Assembly: GCA_025917655.1 (NCBI GenBank)
Contig: CP084619.1
Span: forward strand, 4,569,001-4,633,000
Length of the DNA: 64,000 nt
Direction: 5' to 3'
Source of the DNA: Chlorella sorokiniana
Lineage: Eukaryota; Chlorophyta; Trebouxiophyceae; Chlorellales; Chlorellaceae
How positions within the stretch are numbered: position 1 is the first letter of the stretch; each line of letters begins with the position of its first letter. The notes under the pieces are model-generated. The model was not told where the DNA came from. It searched no databases and saw nothing but the letters and a program-made list of their open reading frames with translations. The position numbers and the translations under genes are program-made. Of the stretch, positions 45,396-57,757 are shown one piece after another.

Positions 45396-48300
45396 TCAGT
45401 TGAGCATGACCGGGATTGGGTTGGCCACCGGCTGGATCCCCGCCACCCTCATGGCTGTATCGATGTACGGCCCGAAATGAGCCATGTCCACATACGTGTT
45501 CTGCAGGTGGAAGGCAGGGGCAGGAACGGATTTGTGGACCACAGCGTAATACGACGGGGGGAGGGGGGGCGGGCGGGCGGGGGCGCGGCAAAGGCGGAGG
45601 GAGGGAGCCGACGTGTCCTGTCCATATCCCCGCAGGCTGCAGTCCCCGCCGTGCACGGATAGCCCTCGCAGCAGCCCCCAGCACCCCGCCTGCCCTGCCC
45701 CTGCCCTGGCCCCGGCCCGCCCCAGTGCCCGGGCGTGGGTCGCACCTGGTAGATCCACGGGTTGCCCGGCCAGCCGTCCACGGGGTGGGGGCCGTGAGGG
45801 TCCGGGTGCAGCACGTACTCCATCCTGAGGCGGTACGGGCGGCGAGCAGTACAGCAAAACATAAGCGGGAAGGACCAGAGGAGCGCGCAGGAGGGCCGGA
45901 GGGCCCTGGCGGGGTAGGGAAGGGACCGGCGAGGGGCACGCGGCTGCGCCTGTGCCACCAGCAGCTCGCCGACACACAGCTGCCCACATCTTGCCTGCGC
46001 CCCCGCCCCCTCGCTTGACCAAACACCATCCCGCTCCGCCACCCACACACGGCCAGCAGGCCGGCTCACTTGACGCGCTTGTTGAAGTCGATGCGGCGGA
46101 AGAACGCGTAGTCCCAGCGCTGGCTCACCCACTCGATGTAGCGGCACTCGGAGGCCAGCACGATCTCGCGGTAGTTGTAGCTGAACAGGGGCGGGGGTGG
46201 GGGTGGGGGTGGGTCGGGAGTGGGGGTGGGGGCGGGGTGGGGGTAGGGTTGGGGGATGTAGGGAAATGGGGTGGGGGTTGGGTGCAAGGCAGGTGCGAGT
46301 TGCTCTAAAGCTCGGTGCCGGGTGCTAGCCATGTGCGAGTTGCTCGAAAGTTCAGTGCAGAGAGGCGTGGGGGCGGCAGCAGCAGCAGGTCGTGTTCCGC
46401 AGAGCCGGAGGGGCTCGCCGAGCATGCGGCGCTCACTGCCCGCCTTGGCACACACCATGCCAGCCGTAGAGCAACCACAGCCTCCCCTCGCTGCCCAGCC
46501 TAGCAAACACAGAGGCGCCCTGCCGCCGCAGGGCCCCACCCGCGGATGGTGGAGTTGTCGGGCAGGCGCCAGCCGTAGGGGAACATCTGCAGCGCCACCG
46601 CGCCGTGCTTGACAAACATGCCATTGGTCCAGCCCGCGCCGTGCATGCCGATCACCACGTCAGCGTGGCGCAGCAGCTCCATCGCCTCCAGAAGCGGCTC
46701 CTGAGGAGGAATGCGGGGTGGTGGTGGTGGTGGGGGCAAGAAGTTATGGGTTTGAGGTGTGGGTGGGTGTGCTGGCGGTGCACGGCAGTGCCTTGCTTGC
46801 GCGTCAGCACGGCAGCGGGGCTTCGTTGCTTGCCGGGCAGGCCGGGAGGTGATGGGCCGCGGCGTGCATCTCCCAACCTATGCCCCGCCCCATCCTGCCC
46901 CTCTGCTCTTCACCAGCGCTTCAGGGACCCCCCCCTTCCCGCACACTCACACCCCACCCCACCTCGAAGGTGGTGACGCGCAGGGTGACATTGTAGCGCG
47001 ACAGGATGTAGCGCAGCACGTCGTGCTCGTTCAGCACGCCGCGCGAGAAGAAGTTGCGCGACATGTAGGCGACCACGGGGCGGGGGCCCTCCAGCAGGAA
47101 CTGGTCGCTCTGCGGGGGCGGGCACCGGGAAGCCGGGGGCACCTCGGATCGACTGCTTGTTGGGCTGGGGTTTGAGCCTGGGCGGCCGGCAGCGAGGGCC
47201 AGGCGGGCAGGCGACGCAGGGCAGGCTACGGTGGTCCCGTGGCGGGATGCCAGACCCACGTGTTGACCCAAGCATTGCCTAAAAAGCCACTCGCGCAGGC
47301 CGCGCCCTCAATGGAAACAGTGCAGCCAGGTGCAGCACGTTCGCAGTGTCTGTTAGCGCTGCCGCAGCCGCGCTCAGCAGCAAGCCGGGGCAGCCAGCAG
47401 CGCAGCCAGCAGCGGCAGCCAAAGAGCAACACCAACAAAGGCGAACCCGCTTGACGATGGGGGCATGGCGGCCAGGGCGGCGCGGCGCTCCGCATCATCT
47501 CGGTCGACCTCGGCGGCCTCCTCGCTGCCCTCAGCCGATGCGTCCGCTGCCACAGGCTCATCGGCGGCCTCTGCCACTTGGTGGATGTGCTGCACGGTGA
47601 TGGGCTCGCTGGCATTGGCGGCGGCGGCCGCCTGCTCGGGGTCTGCGGCAGCGTCCGCCTCCAACAGCGCGCGGGCGCTGCCGCAGCCGGCGGCTGCGGC
47701 CCTCGCCAGAGGCGGAGCTGCCGCTGGCGGGGTCTCGTAGCCGCCGCCGCTCGCGGCCCTCGCCGCTGCCGCCAGACGCCAGGCCGCGCTTCTTGGCCTT
47801 GCCGCCGCCGCCGCTGCCACCTTCCTCCTCGTCCGCTGCATTGCTGCTGCCCTCCTCGCCAACATCCTGCTGCTGCCCCTTTGCCTGCAGGTCCACCGGT
47901 CCCTGGCCGCCCTTCAACGCCGCCTCTATTTTGGCCACTTCCTGCCGTCGCTTGGCCCACATCCTGCAGCGCAGCGGGCACAGCGGGCAGGCCATACAGC
48001 TGCTGTCGGCGCAACTGCGGCCCTCAGGGATGCAGGTACCAGCTTCCCAGCTGGCCCGGCGCGAGCAGCCGCCGCCGTCGGGCCGCTCGATTGATGCTTG
48101 CAACACGCTATGAGCGCGCGTCCCCACCTTGAACTCATGCACACATACCGACACAGCGGAACGCCACTCCCCAAGCAGCCAACCACTGATACGACACGCG
48201 CACACGACACACCCCCAAGAGCGAAAGACAGGGAAACATGTGCCCCCTGTCTGCCTCACCACCAGCCCCAGCCCCAGCCCGCCCGCTTACTCTTTCAGCT

Positions 48301-51300
48301 GCGGCAGCTCCTCGCGCAGCAGCCCCGGCACCTCCGTCGGCGCGATGTTGTCCACCAGCCCGATGTCCTCGGGGCCGATGCCGCGCCGCAGCTGCTCCAT
48401 CTTGGGGTTGGGGTAGCCCTGGAGGGAGGGGGGCAAGGGTGTGTGTGTGTGTGTGTGTAATCTGGGTGGGTGGGCGTGGGTGGGACGCAACACAGTGGGC
48501 ATGTGTTTCTGAACAAAGAGCGAGCAGTGTGGGGTGGCAGAGTTTCTGGAAGCCCCCTGGGAACCATCAGCGCGTTGCAGGCCAAACCTTGTGCTGCTCA
48601 GTGCTGCAGGGTAGAACAAGGGGCCCCGAGGCAGCCCACACGCGGCAGGCAGCACAGCCCGGAGGCGGGGCCTGCGCAGCAGCCCCGCACCGCAAACTCC
48701 GCTGCCGCCGGGTTCTTGGTGCGCTCCGCCGCCACAAACTCGCGCTGCGCCGTGGCCACAAACTCCTTGAACACCGCCATCGCCTGCACCCGCTCCGGCA
48801 CAAAGGGCTGCACAGGGGGCCGCGGGAGGCAGCATGGGGTGGGCAAGTCAGTGCATGCCAGCGGGGATAACAAGAGGCATCTTGGCCGCCTGCTGCGGGG
48901 CAGGCGGCCAGACTTGCATACCAACAAAGCTACACCCCGTCAGCACGCATGGGAACCCGACCCACACACCGCAGCCACTACCATGCAGCACGTTACATTA
49001 CCACCCGCGCCGCCGCCGCCCCCCCCCCCCCCCCCCCCCCCACCCACCCCCCCCACACACACACACACACACCGCCATCCACCCACCCACCACCACCACC
49101 CACATTGTGCGCCTCGGTCTGGTTGATGGGCTGGTAGTAGTTGAGCGTGTTGGTCTTGCCCACATACAGCGCCTTGAAGCAGTGGCCATCCACAAGCGAA
49201 AAGTCGCTGCAGGACAGGGCAGCAGGGGGAGCAGAAGGGGCGGGCGGCGTTTTGGCACAAGCAAGTGTGGAACGAGTTTGGTGAAGCGAGATGGGCAGTG
49301 GCAGAACGGGAAAGGTGGGAAAACCGCGGAAACAGAGGTAGACAGGAGAAACAGAGCAGGGTGGCCGAGCAGGCAGCGCCCCGCCCCCACCGTATGTCTG
49401 TCGTCATTGCGTCGTACACCTGCGCCCAGCGGTTCATCACCGAGGCGGCGGAGTAGGGCAGGATGATGGGGCCGTCGTAGCGGCGGTAGCTCACCACGCC
49501 GGGCCGGCACCATGCCTGCGGAATGGGGGAGGGGGAGGACAATCCGCAACAGTGACTGAAAACTCCATTCATGTAAGCAGACGGGGGGGGGGGAGGGTTT
49601 CCGCTTCCGTGGCCCTCGCGTGGAGACGCCGCATAAAACCGCCGGTCACGCTGCGAGCATGGCAGCACATGCGGCCTGCGACTTCAGCCCCGCCTAGCTG
49701 GCAGCCCACCTGGTTCTTTGCGTCGCATTGGGTGCCCTCCACCAGGCCCACCCGCGGCGCGCAGCCGTCCTCCTCCCGCGTGGCATTCAGGACGGGGTCG
49801 AAGACGAGGGGACAGTGCGGCGACAGGCCCTCTGTCACCTCCCTGCAGGGGGCGGCGGAAGCATCGGGGTTGGGAGGCAGGCAGGCACCGCTGGGAGCTC
49901 ACACCAGGAGCATGCGTAGCCGCTGCGCTGCAGCAGCCTGCGGCACTCACAGGTCCGTGACCCTTAGTAAAAAGCCGCCAGAAAAACTCTCACCCCTCCG
50001 GCACACCACAGGCACGGGACTCCTCCTCTGCCCTGCCCCCCCCCACACACACACACACCAGCTCTGCTGTCCCCTCACCGCATGTTGCCGTCGCCGTCAA
50101 CCTGCACCAGCGGCAGCAGGCCCTGCTCGCGCAGAGTCTGGAAGGCGCCCATCAGCCCCTCGTTCCACGTGTGCCAGATATTGTAGCTGCGGTTGGGGTG
50201 AGGGGTGGGGTAGGGGCGAAGGTGGCGGGGCGGGCAAAGTGGGCATGTGTGCGTGGTTAAGCAAGAGGGGTGGTCGCGAGGCACACGGGGGTTGACTACC
50301 GCTGCTGGATGGATGCAGGGCGACCGCAACGAGCCGCTTGCGACGCAGGCGGTCGGCCCCAAAGGTATGGAGCCAGCAGGCGGATACTGCCATATCCCGC
50401 TCTCTGTTCACACCTGTACCGCACTTGCAGGAAGTACGTGGGCTTGTTGGTCCACGCCGCGCAGTTGCTGGGGGCCTGCGCAGCGGAAGCAGCCGCGTGA
50501 CACTCCAACCGCCGTTCCCCATCAGCCGCCAATGCCTCGCCCAGACGCAAGCCCCAGACACCATGCAAGCACCCCGCCGCCCGCTGCCGCGGCGCCGCCA
50601 CCGGCTCGCCTGCGTGTACTTGACGGGCAGGTAGAACCACTTCTGCCGCTGCACCTCCCCCTTGATGACCACCATGGTGGGCAGGCGCGGCTGCGTGGCG
50701 TTGCCGCTGATGAAGTCCACCCACAGCTCCTCGGGCTTGTGCATGCCTGCGGGGGCGGCATGCACAGGCACGCAGGCTTGAGGGGAGGGCGGACGCACAT
50801 GCACGGCACGACGATCGAGGGATGACGTGCAGGTGGGTGGGCGGGGGAATGGATAGGTGGAGGAGGGGAGCAGCAATGTGCATGCAACCAAGCCAGCTGT
50901 GCACTGGAGATTGAGAAGTCTGGGGTTGGACGGGGGACAGTGCCGCCCTGCACTGCGCCCGGGCCGGCTGCAAAACGCAGCTCCCCCTCTCCCCACTCCC
51001 ACACTGAGGCTCTGCAGCGCGAGAGCTGCCTGGAGGGCAGCTGCCCGGCGGCCCTCGTGCACCCCCTCTGCAATCAGCCGCTCACCGGGCGGCATGAAGA
51101 AGTAGAGCGTCTTCTTGGTCAGCCGCACGTTGGCAAACTTGTAGTAGTACTTTGACAGCTGGCCGCTGCCGTTGCGCACAGCGTAGATGGTGCAGGAGGA
51201 GTAGACGCGGCCAGAGGCGTCGGTGCCGCCGACCGTCGCGACGGGTTCCAGCCGCTCGTCGTGCCCGCCGTCCCCAGGCTCCTCCCCGCTGCTGCTCGTG

Positions 51301-51991
51301 GGCAGTACACTGCTGCCATCAGCGTCCCACCCTGCTGCAGACGTTCCATCGCCATCGGCCTGGCCGGGCTGCTGCGTTTCGCCAGAATCGCCGCCGGCGC
51401 CGACGGACAGCGTTTCAGCGCCGCTGCCTGCCATTTTAGTGTCACGGCCAAGCGGGCGCAGCTCTGCGGGCAGCATGGTTGGCGGTGCAGGCAGAAGGGT
51501 AAGTGCTGCACGGCAGTGCAGTGTCGCTCACAGGTCTGTGAGAATGTGCGCTGGCCGCTGCAGAGGCTGCAGAAGTGGACGGCGAACCCATCCGGCTGAC
51601 GCAGACCCAAACAAGGGAAAACATGATCGGATCCGTTATGATGATGACAGAAACAAAAAAAGAGCAACCTCAAACCCTTAGTGGCAGCGTGCCTGTTTGC
51701 AGCTGCCCCGCCGCCGACTGCCTGCCGCCGGGGTAGGAGTAGAGCACCCACAGCACCAGCATTGGCCAGAAGGCGTACGCAGCATACTGGAACGCCTTGC
51801 GTGGCCATGGTTTCTGCTGCAAGTGAGCCTGCTGGGGCAGAAAACGCAGGTGGCCAGCATTGTGACCAGGGCAGGGCGCCAGCAAGTTGAACAGCGCCAG
51901 ACGGGGCAGCTGGTGGGGGTTGTTAGCCGCCGCCGCTGCAGGCAGGCAGACCTGCCTGTCACCGCCCCATGCCACGCACCTTGGGCCGCAT
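45396..51991 (-). CDS. GT61-family glycosyltransferase, predicted type II Golgi membrane protein
   Basis: GT61 enzymes transfer sugars such as xylose, arabinose or GlcNAc to glycans or proteins in the Golgi/ER lumen; the substrate here is unknown. Exon 1 is MRPK (51991 inward, AAG|GTGCGT). Exon 2 has KAFQYAAYAFWPMLVLWVLY, a single N-terminal membrane anchor. A Ser/Gly/Asp-rich stem follows (ELRPLGRDTKMAGSGAE onward), then lumenal exons KFANVRLTKKTLYFF, MHKPEELWVDFISGNATQPR, SYNIWHTWNEGLMGAF, VVSYRRYDGPIILPYSAASV, DFSLVDGHCFKALYVGKTNT, RPVVAYMSRNFFSRGVLNEH, and the diagnostic GT61 block DVVIGMHGAGWTNGMFVKHG with VALQMFPYGWRLPD. The last exons have REIVLASECRYIEWVSQRWD and end NPIPVMLN. A long Glu/Gly/Ala-rich insert (about 47460-47960) splits the catalytic part. 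About 14 exons; several frames are uncertain. Confidence 0.88.
46188..46283. repeat. G-rich tract, likely G-quadruplex former
   Basis: About 95 bases made almost entirely of GGGGGT-type units on the plus strand, in an intron of the GT61 gene. Many runs of three or more G are close enough together to fold as G-quadruplexes. Confidence 0.8.
48439..48458. repeat. (GT)n microsatellite
   Basis: About nine GT units in an intron of the GT61 gene. Confidence 0.85.
49019..49072. repeat. Poly(C) run of 23 followed by (AC)n
   Basis: C23 at 49019-49041, short C/A spacers, then about nine AC units to 49072, in an intron of the GT61 gene. On the gene strand it is a G-run and GT tract. Confidence 0.9.
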
Positions 51992-52885
51992 GGGCCTTCT
52001 AATCGAGTGAAGGCTGGCCGGCGCCAGCGCTGCTCATCCCCAGCCGAGGGGAATTGAGGGCGAGGTGGTTGTGGCTGTACACGCGGCTGAGCCTTTCCTA
52101 TCCGCTATTCGCAACAGGCCGCCGATTGACTATCCCTATCACTGACAGCCGGCGAATGCGCACCACAGCGCTGCTGGCAGACTGCCGATCGTGGCTGCCA
52201 GGCAGGAGAATGCAGTGCTACACCAACGAATCAAAACACGGATGTGCAAGCAAGCGAGCTGCTCAGACGCAGCCATCATGCGGACGCGCTGTCATTGGCC
52301 CTGCCAGCCGGGCGCCGCCATTCCTGGAGGTGTGCCAAGGTGTGGCTTGCAGGAGGTTCAATTAAACCGTTGTGAATTCTCAATTGGCTCCATTATTGCC
52401 TAAACTGGTGTGTCGAGCCGTCGTAGTCCCAACGCTGCGCTCTGGACGGAATTTCAGGGTGCCAATTTTTCAAACGGAGCGCACCCTCAGCGTGCCGCTC
52501 AACAACCACTGGCATGCACTCCTCGCACGTGTTTCTGTGCACAAGCCGCACAATTCAATCAACACTCTGTTTTTCAATTTACATCGGGCCATCAACATGG
52601 CCAACTGTGGCATGCCCCGCACTGGCAGCGTGACGCCGAGGCCGCGAAGTTGTGCAGATGGAACGGCAGCCTGAGCTACCTCCTGGCTCAGAACCAGGGC
52701 CGTCACTCAGGGCTTTACAGCACAAAAGGTGCCATGGCGAAATTCGGGGGACACGGAACAATATCGTTTCCCCACGCAAGTGTTCAGGCCTCGACCAGCG
52801 CGTTCAACCGGCATGCGGGCAACCGGCGGCTGGCGCCGCCTCCTCCCAGCGCTGGGAGAAGGCTTGCCGTGGCTCCCGAGCGCTG
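51992..52885. promoter_or_regulatory. GT61 upstream region and IspD 3' flank
   Basis: About 890 bases between two minus-strand genes. TTACA at about 52713 is a candidate TGTAA poly(A) signal for IspD. No gene recognised. Confidence 0.4.
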
Positions 52886-55308
52886 TCACTCGTCAAACAC
52901 CTTGCACTCTTTGGCCGAGGGCTCCTCCTCGCAGAATGCCAGCCGCGCTGCTTCAAGAGGGTCCTCGGGAAGAGCCGCCGCCGCCGCCGCCGCCTCCTCA
53001 AGGAACCTCTCGGCCACAGACATGTCGTCAGGGGTGGTCACCTGCATGCCGGCGCAGAAGCTGACAGGGTGCATGAGAAGGCAGGGCCGCCATGCAGGGC
53101 AGGCGGGACGGCGCAAGGGGCGCACGTGCATGATGTTAAGGGCGACAGAGCTGCGAGTGAGGGGGTCCCCTCCTGGGGCAGACTTCTGGGCCTGCCCGCC
53201 CCGCACCCAGGCCAACCCATCACGTCCCGCCGCTCGGCAACCAAGCGTGGCTGCCACATCAGCAAAGCCAACAAGGTCAGGGCAGCAGCAATGCTGCGCG
53301 GCGCGCCGCGCCGTGCCTTGATGTTGGTATAGCTTCCCGGGGTGATGCGCACGGGCTTGCCCAATGCTTCGATGATGGAAACGTCATCCGTCACTTCCAA
53401 GCTCTGCGCCTGCACCAGATCAAAGCCCTCCCGCAGCAGCGGCGGACGGATCACCTGCCGCATGGGGGCGGGGCAAGGGCGGCGCGGCATCAAAAGAGGT
53501 GGGTGTGCGTGGAGTGGCTGGAGCAAGCAGGCGGGCAGGCTGTGCCCATCAGCTGCTGGCTGGGCCCGCGCGGCCCCTGCAGGGCAGCCAGCGGCATGGC
53601 GCCCACCTGTGGCGTCTGGACCTCCCACAGCGCCGCCCGCCGCAGCGTCTTGACCACCGTGCGGTCGGCGGCCACCTCCTTGATCGTCGGCTTGACTGGC
53701 ACGCCCAGCACGGCGGCACCCACCTGACGGTTATGTGGGTGTGTGTGTGGGGGGGGACAGGCCAACGGGTGGTGAAAGCAAGCCCGCGTTCGTGTGGAGG
53801 GAATGAGCCCCGGCAGGTGGGAGGAAGCTACCGGGCAGGCCGCGGCTGCCGACTCAGCTGCCTGCCAGCATGCCATCGTGCCAAAGGCCGGAAGCTGCTG
53901 ACTTCAGCTGCCTCCCCCAAACCCACAGCTTCCTAATCGCCAACTTTGCAGGCATCCCATGCTGCCCCACTCCCCCTCCTCCCAAAGATAGTGGCCCCTC
54001 ACCTCCCAGGCGTCCTCGAAGCACTTGAGCGCATCCTCTGCCGCCACCAACGGCCGAGCAGAGTCATGGATGGCCACCAGCTGCGAGGGGTGGCGGCGGC
54101 GGGAGAAAGGAGGTTGGGCGGGACATGGCAACACACGGCGAGACTGAAACAACAAGCTAGACGCCACGCAGGCACAGCCCCACCTGCGCCGCCGCATCAA
54201 TCCGCTGGAAGCCGTTGAACACCGAGTCCTGGCGCTCGGCCCCCGGCGCCGCAAACTTGAGGGGCAGCTTGCGGGGCAGGCGCGCGTAGCAGCGCTCAAA
54301 GATGTCGCTGCCGGGCGGCAAGGGGAAGCACAAGATGGGGGCACGGCGGCGGGGACTGGTTGCCGCTCATCACGGGGCGCACTCCGACAGCAGCCCGCCA
54401 CCCCTGCATGCAATTCTGCAGGCTTGGCCCCACAGCAGGATCCCTTGTGCTCACCGCCAGTCAGGTTCGCACACCACCACGATCTCGCCAACCTGCGGCC
54501 GGGGGACACAAAGGCGGCAACGCGGGGAGAGGTTGATGTGATTTCAAAGGGCATTGGACAGCAGGGCGGCCGGAAGGCGCCGGGCAATGCTTTGCGCGTT
54601 GGTGAGTTTAAGCTCCCATGGCAGGCAGGAGCATATCGCAGCCACCCCGCATAGCACCTGGGGCATTGCCGCAAACATCTGCATGCTGTAGGTGGCGATA
54701 GGCTGGCCGCGTAGCTCGAGGTACTGCTTGGGGATGGAGGCCTGCGGGATGGGGGGCGGGCGGTACCGCAGCGAAATGGGCCAAGCACACAGGGTCAACC
54801 CAACACAAGCTACCGGGCAGCAGCAGCGCCCAAACAGGATAATCAGACTGGGGTGACGCTGCCATGCACAGGGCAGGCGGCGGCACGGACACGAGCGGAG
54901 GGGCGTGACGCACCCCCATCCGTTTTCCCACGCCGCCTGCCAGTAGCACCAAGCTGACGCTGCCGTCAGGCACAGCGGCGCAGTTGCCATTAGCCTGCAA
55001 TCCACAAACCATGATGCAGGTCAGCCTTGGGGTGTGGGGGCAGCGCAGGGAAATCAGCAGACAACCAGCAGTGCCCCGGCATGGCGGCGGGGGCGAACCT
55101 GAGCGGCCTGCACCAGGAGGGTCCTGCGGTCGAAGGCTGACCCTTGCAACCCATACCGGAACTTCTGCTTGTGGCAAGCACGCTCAGCGAGCCTGCCGCT
55201 CAGCACCGTGCCATCGGCGAAGGGGCGTGCTGGCTGGGGTGCCTGAGAGACGGGGCGGGCAAGCCCCCGCTTTGTGTTGATTCCGCTGAATGTAGCACGG
55301 GCTGCCAT
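52886..55308 (-). CDS. ISPD: 2-C-methyl-D-erythritol 4-phosphate cytidylyltransferase, plastid
   Basis: Third step of the plastid MEP isoprenoid pathway: MEP plus CTP gives CDP-methylerythritol and diphosphate. Exon 1 (55308-55099, 70 codons) starts [20 protein letters not shown], a basic, Ala/Ser-containing transit peptide. Exon 2 (54994-54914) has [16 protein letters not shown], the nucleotide-binding Gly-rich loop. Next come [20 protein letters not shown] (conserved PKQY), [25 protein letters not shown] (conserved RQDSV), [12 protein letters not shown] (HDxARP), [25 protein letters not shown] (QTPQ), [33 protein letters not shown] (TDD), and a C-terminal exon [16 protein letters not shown] ending ECKVFDE. 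All IspD signature motifs are present. The C-terminal Ala/Glu extension is longer than in bacteria. Confidence 0.97.
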
Positions 55309-55568
55309 CGCGCCAATGCGTCACAGAGCTGGACTTTCAGGCTCTGCTTGCACCCTTATCTCAACAATAGGAATTGCGAGCGACTCTGATGTATACTGAT
55401 TACTTTGACAAATCGATCAAGCGCTAGCGTGCTCCCAACCAGGAAGATGTGCTTGCTGCCACCTCACCGCACCTCAGCGCCGGGGCTGCACCTGTCGGAA
55501 AGCCGTACAGCCCAGCAGGCTGCGACCGTGAATGGGAGCAGCATCAACTCTTTAATATCAAGTCAAAT

Positions 55569-57520
55569 TCAACGTTCAGTAAGTCTCCAGGGTCCAGCAT
55601 CCGATGTAAGCATGTCAGGCCTGACCGCCGCCGCTGGCTGTGCGGCGGCAACGGCTTGCCGGCCAGCAGGGGTTGCATGCAGCGCCAGTGCCCGCAGCGC
55701 TTCATACACCTTGAACCGCTGGTCCGCCAGCACCTGGTCTGTGGTGAAGCCGAGGGCCTCCGCAAAGATGCCGTGCTGCCGCTCCAGCGCTCCTACCGCG
55801 GCGGCGCTGCTCTGGGTGGGCCCAGTGGCGCGCGCTGGGTCTCGAACCGCCGCTGGAGCCACCTGCAGCGCCAGCCGCTCCAGCTGAGCCTGCCGCCGCA
55901 GCGCCTGCTGCTGCCGCTGTGCTGCAGCCTGCCGCTGCCGCGCCGCTTTGGCGTCTGCCAGCTGGCGGCGTTGCTGCACCTGCTGGCGTCCTGCCGCAGC
56001 CGCCGCGGCGGCCTCCTCGCCGAGGCTGCAGCCGCAACACGTCGCGCCTCTTCCTCGGATGCTGCCTCCTGCTCAAGCTTTGATCTATGCTGTTGAATGA
56101 GCTGCTTCAAGCGCGCGCGATGTTCTGCCGCCGCCTGTCGCCGCCGTGCTTTCTCTGCCGCAAGCCCGGAGGCAGCGGCCAGCCGTTGCTCCGCTTCGTT
56201 GGCTTCCTGCTCACTCTTCCGCTCCCTGTGCTGCAGCGCAGCGTCTGCAGAGAGCAGGCTGGCGGCAGCGGCCTCCAGCTGCTGCAGCGCTGCATGCATG
56301 CACGGCAGCGCACAGGCTTCCGAGCGGGACAGCGCCTCCGCGGCAGCCGCCTCCACGGCTGCCTGCTCCTGCCGCCACCCGGCCACGAGCTGCGTCGCTG
56401 CGTGCTGCAGCCTCGACGCTTCCTTGTGCCACTGCTCATGGGCCCAGACCTGAGCAGGGCTGAGGTGCGGCAGCAACGCCGACAGCCGCCGCTCCAACGC
56501 CGCCCTTCCACCGCCCCCAGGAGCCAGGCAGGTCTGGCGCTCACGCAGGAAAGTTGCGTGCTCATGTGGCGGCCAGCCATCAGCTGTCGCCTGCTCTCTG
56601 TGGCTGGCATCAGCGCCGCTGTTCTCCTTCCCGCCTGGCATGCTCCCATGGCTGCCCTCATCGCTGCTTTCAGCCGCACTCCTGCCTGGGCGCGGCCCCT
56701 GCTGCGGCCGCCTGCTGGAATGAAACACGCGCAAGGCAGCCCTGCGCTGCTGCAGCTGCTCCTGGAAGCGCTCCCACGCCTCGCCAGCCTGGCGCCGCAC
56801 CTCCGTTTGGCACTCGGCGGAGGCCAGAGGGTGGCGCAAGCACAGCCGGTCAACTCGCTCGAGGAGGCCTTTGGCACCCAGCACACCATCCCTGTGCTCA
56901 TCAGGGGTGGATGGCTGACACTGGATTGCTCTGAACAGCTGGCTCGCGGCCTGCTCCGACGCTGCAAGCTGCTCTGCAAGGGCGCGCTCTGCTGCGGCCA
57001 ACTCCTGGCACGCTTGTCGGGTGCTAGCAGGGGGCATCATCGACTGCATCCAGCAGCAACCCTGCTGCCACCGCGGCTGCTACTGCAGCCTCTGTGGCAC
57101 TTGCGCCGGCGTCCCCTGCAGGCCAGGCTGCTGCGCTTTCGACATCTGGCGCGCAGCTGAGCTGTCCGGAAGTGGTGCTGCAAAGCAGGTCCCTAACCGA
57201 CCAGTCGGCCGCCCCCAGCCATGCAACCAGCTCGCCCTCTGCGTCTGCAGCCTTCTGCTCCAGGCTCTGCTGCGCGATGAGCCAGGCAGCTCGCGCCTGC
57301 TGCTGCTGGCTGGCGCTTGTGCGCCGCTTGACGAACGCCTCCGCCGCGTCGGCCTGCAGGATGCGGCTGTGGGAGTCAGTAGTGGCGTGGCGAGCGTTTA
57401 ACAAGCTGTGTTACTCAGTCACATTCCTTGATTCAGCAAGTAAGTACTGACCCGGTCCAGCAAGTGGGTGTGCCGAAAGTCAGCGGGCGCCAGCTGACGC
57501 CGCATGATCGCATGCGACAT
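55569..57520 (-). CDS. CCDC112/CCDC148-like coiled-coil protein
   Basis: The animal relatives are centriolar-satellite or ciliary coiled-coil proteins. The main open segment (57049-55793) has long charged helices: RQACQELAAAERALAEQLA, WPPHEHATFLRERQTCL, RLSALLPHLSPAQVWAHEQW, HKEASRLQHAATQLVAGWRQ, then EAEQRLAAASGLAAEKARRR. The frame shifts once near 55980-56060 into KAARQRQAAAQRQQQALRRQ, then GFTTDQVLADQRFKVYEALR and ending WRLTER. The E-H-x-x-F-L plus LP-L...AHE-WH pattern and the C-terminal GFT-DQ-L-D-RFK-YEAL block are what I associate with CCDC112/CCDC148. Upstream, a segment with RILQADAAEAFVKRRTSASQ and ELVAWLGAADWSVRDLL belongs to the same gene. The first exon may start at 57520 (MSHAIMRRQLAPADFRHTHL). 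Family recall is moderate, without alignment. Confidence 0.65.
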
Positions 57521-57757
57521 GAATTATGCTGGGTTACCATGTCTCGTCGGTTTGAAGCGGCATTGTCGCGCAATCGTCAAAGGCAGTCCGAATGTACTGC
57601 TCCATGCTTGCAAAAATGTGGGCCAGACAACCGGCAGCTGCCAGTTCGCTTCATTTGCTGAGGACAAACTCGCATTACGCCAGGAGGTTGCCCCTCCTCG
57701 CGCACGCGGTCCGCACCCTTTTGGGCAGTGCTCCTCCCAGCCCATCACGACGCCAAA
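57521..57757. promoter_or_regulatory. Short divergent promoter region (CCDC112-like / ZCCHC10-like)
   Basis: 237 bases between the proposed start codons. No clear motif seen. Confidence 0.35.
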
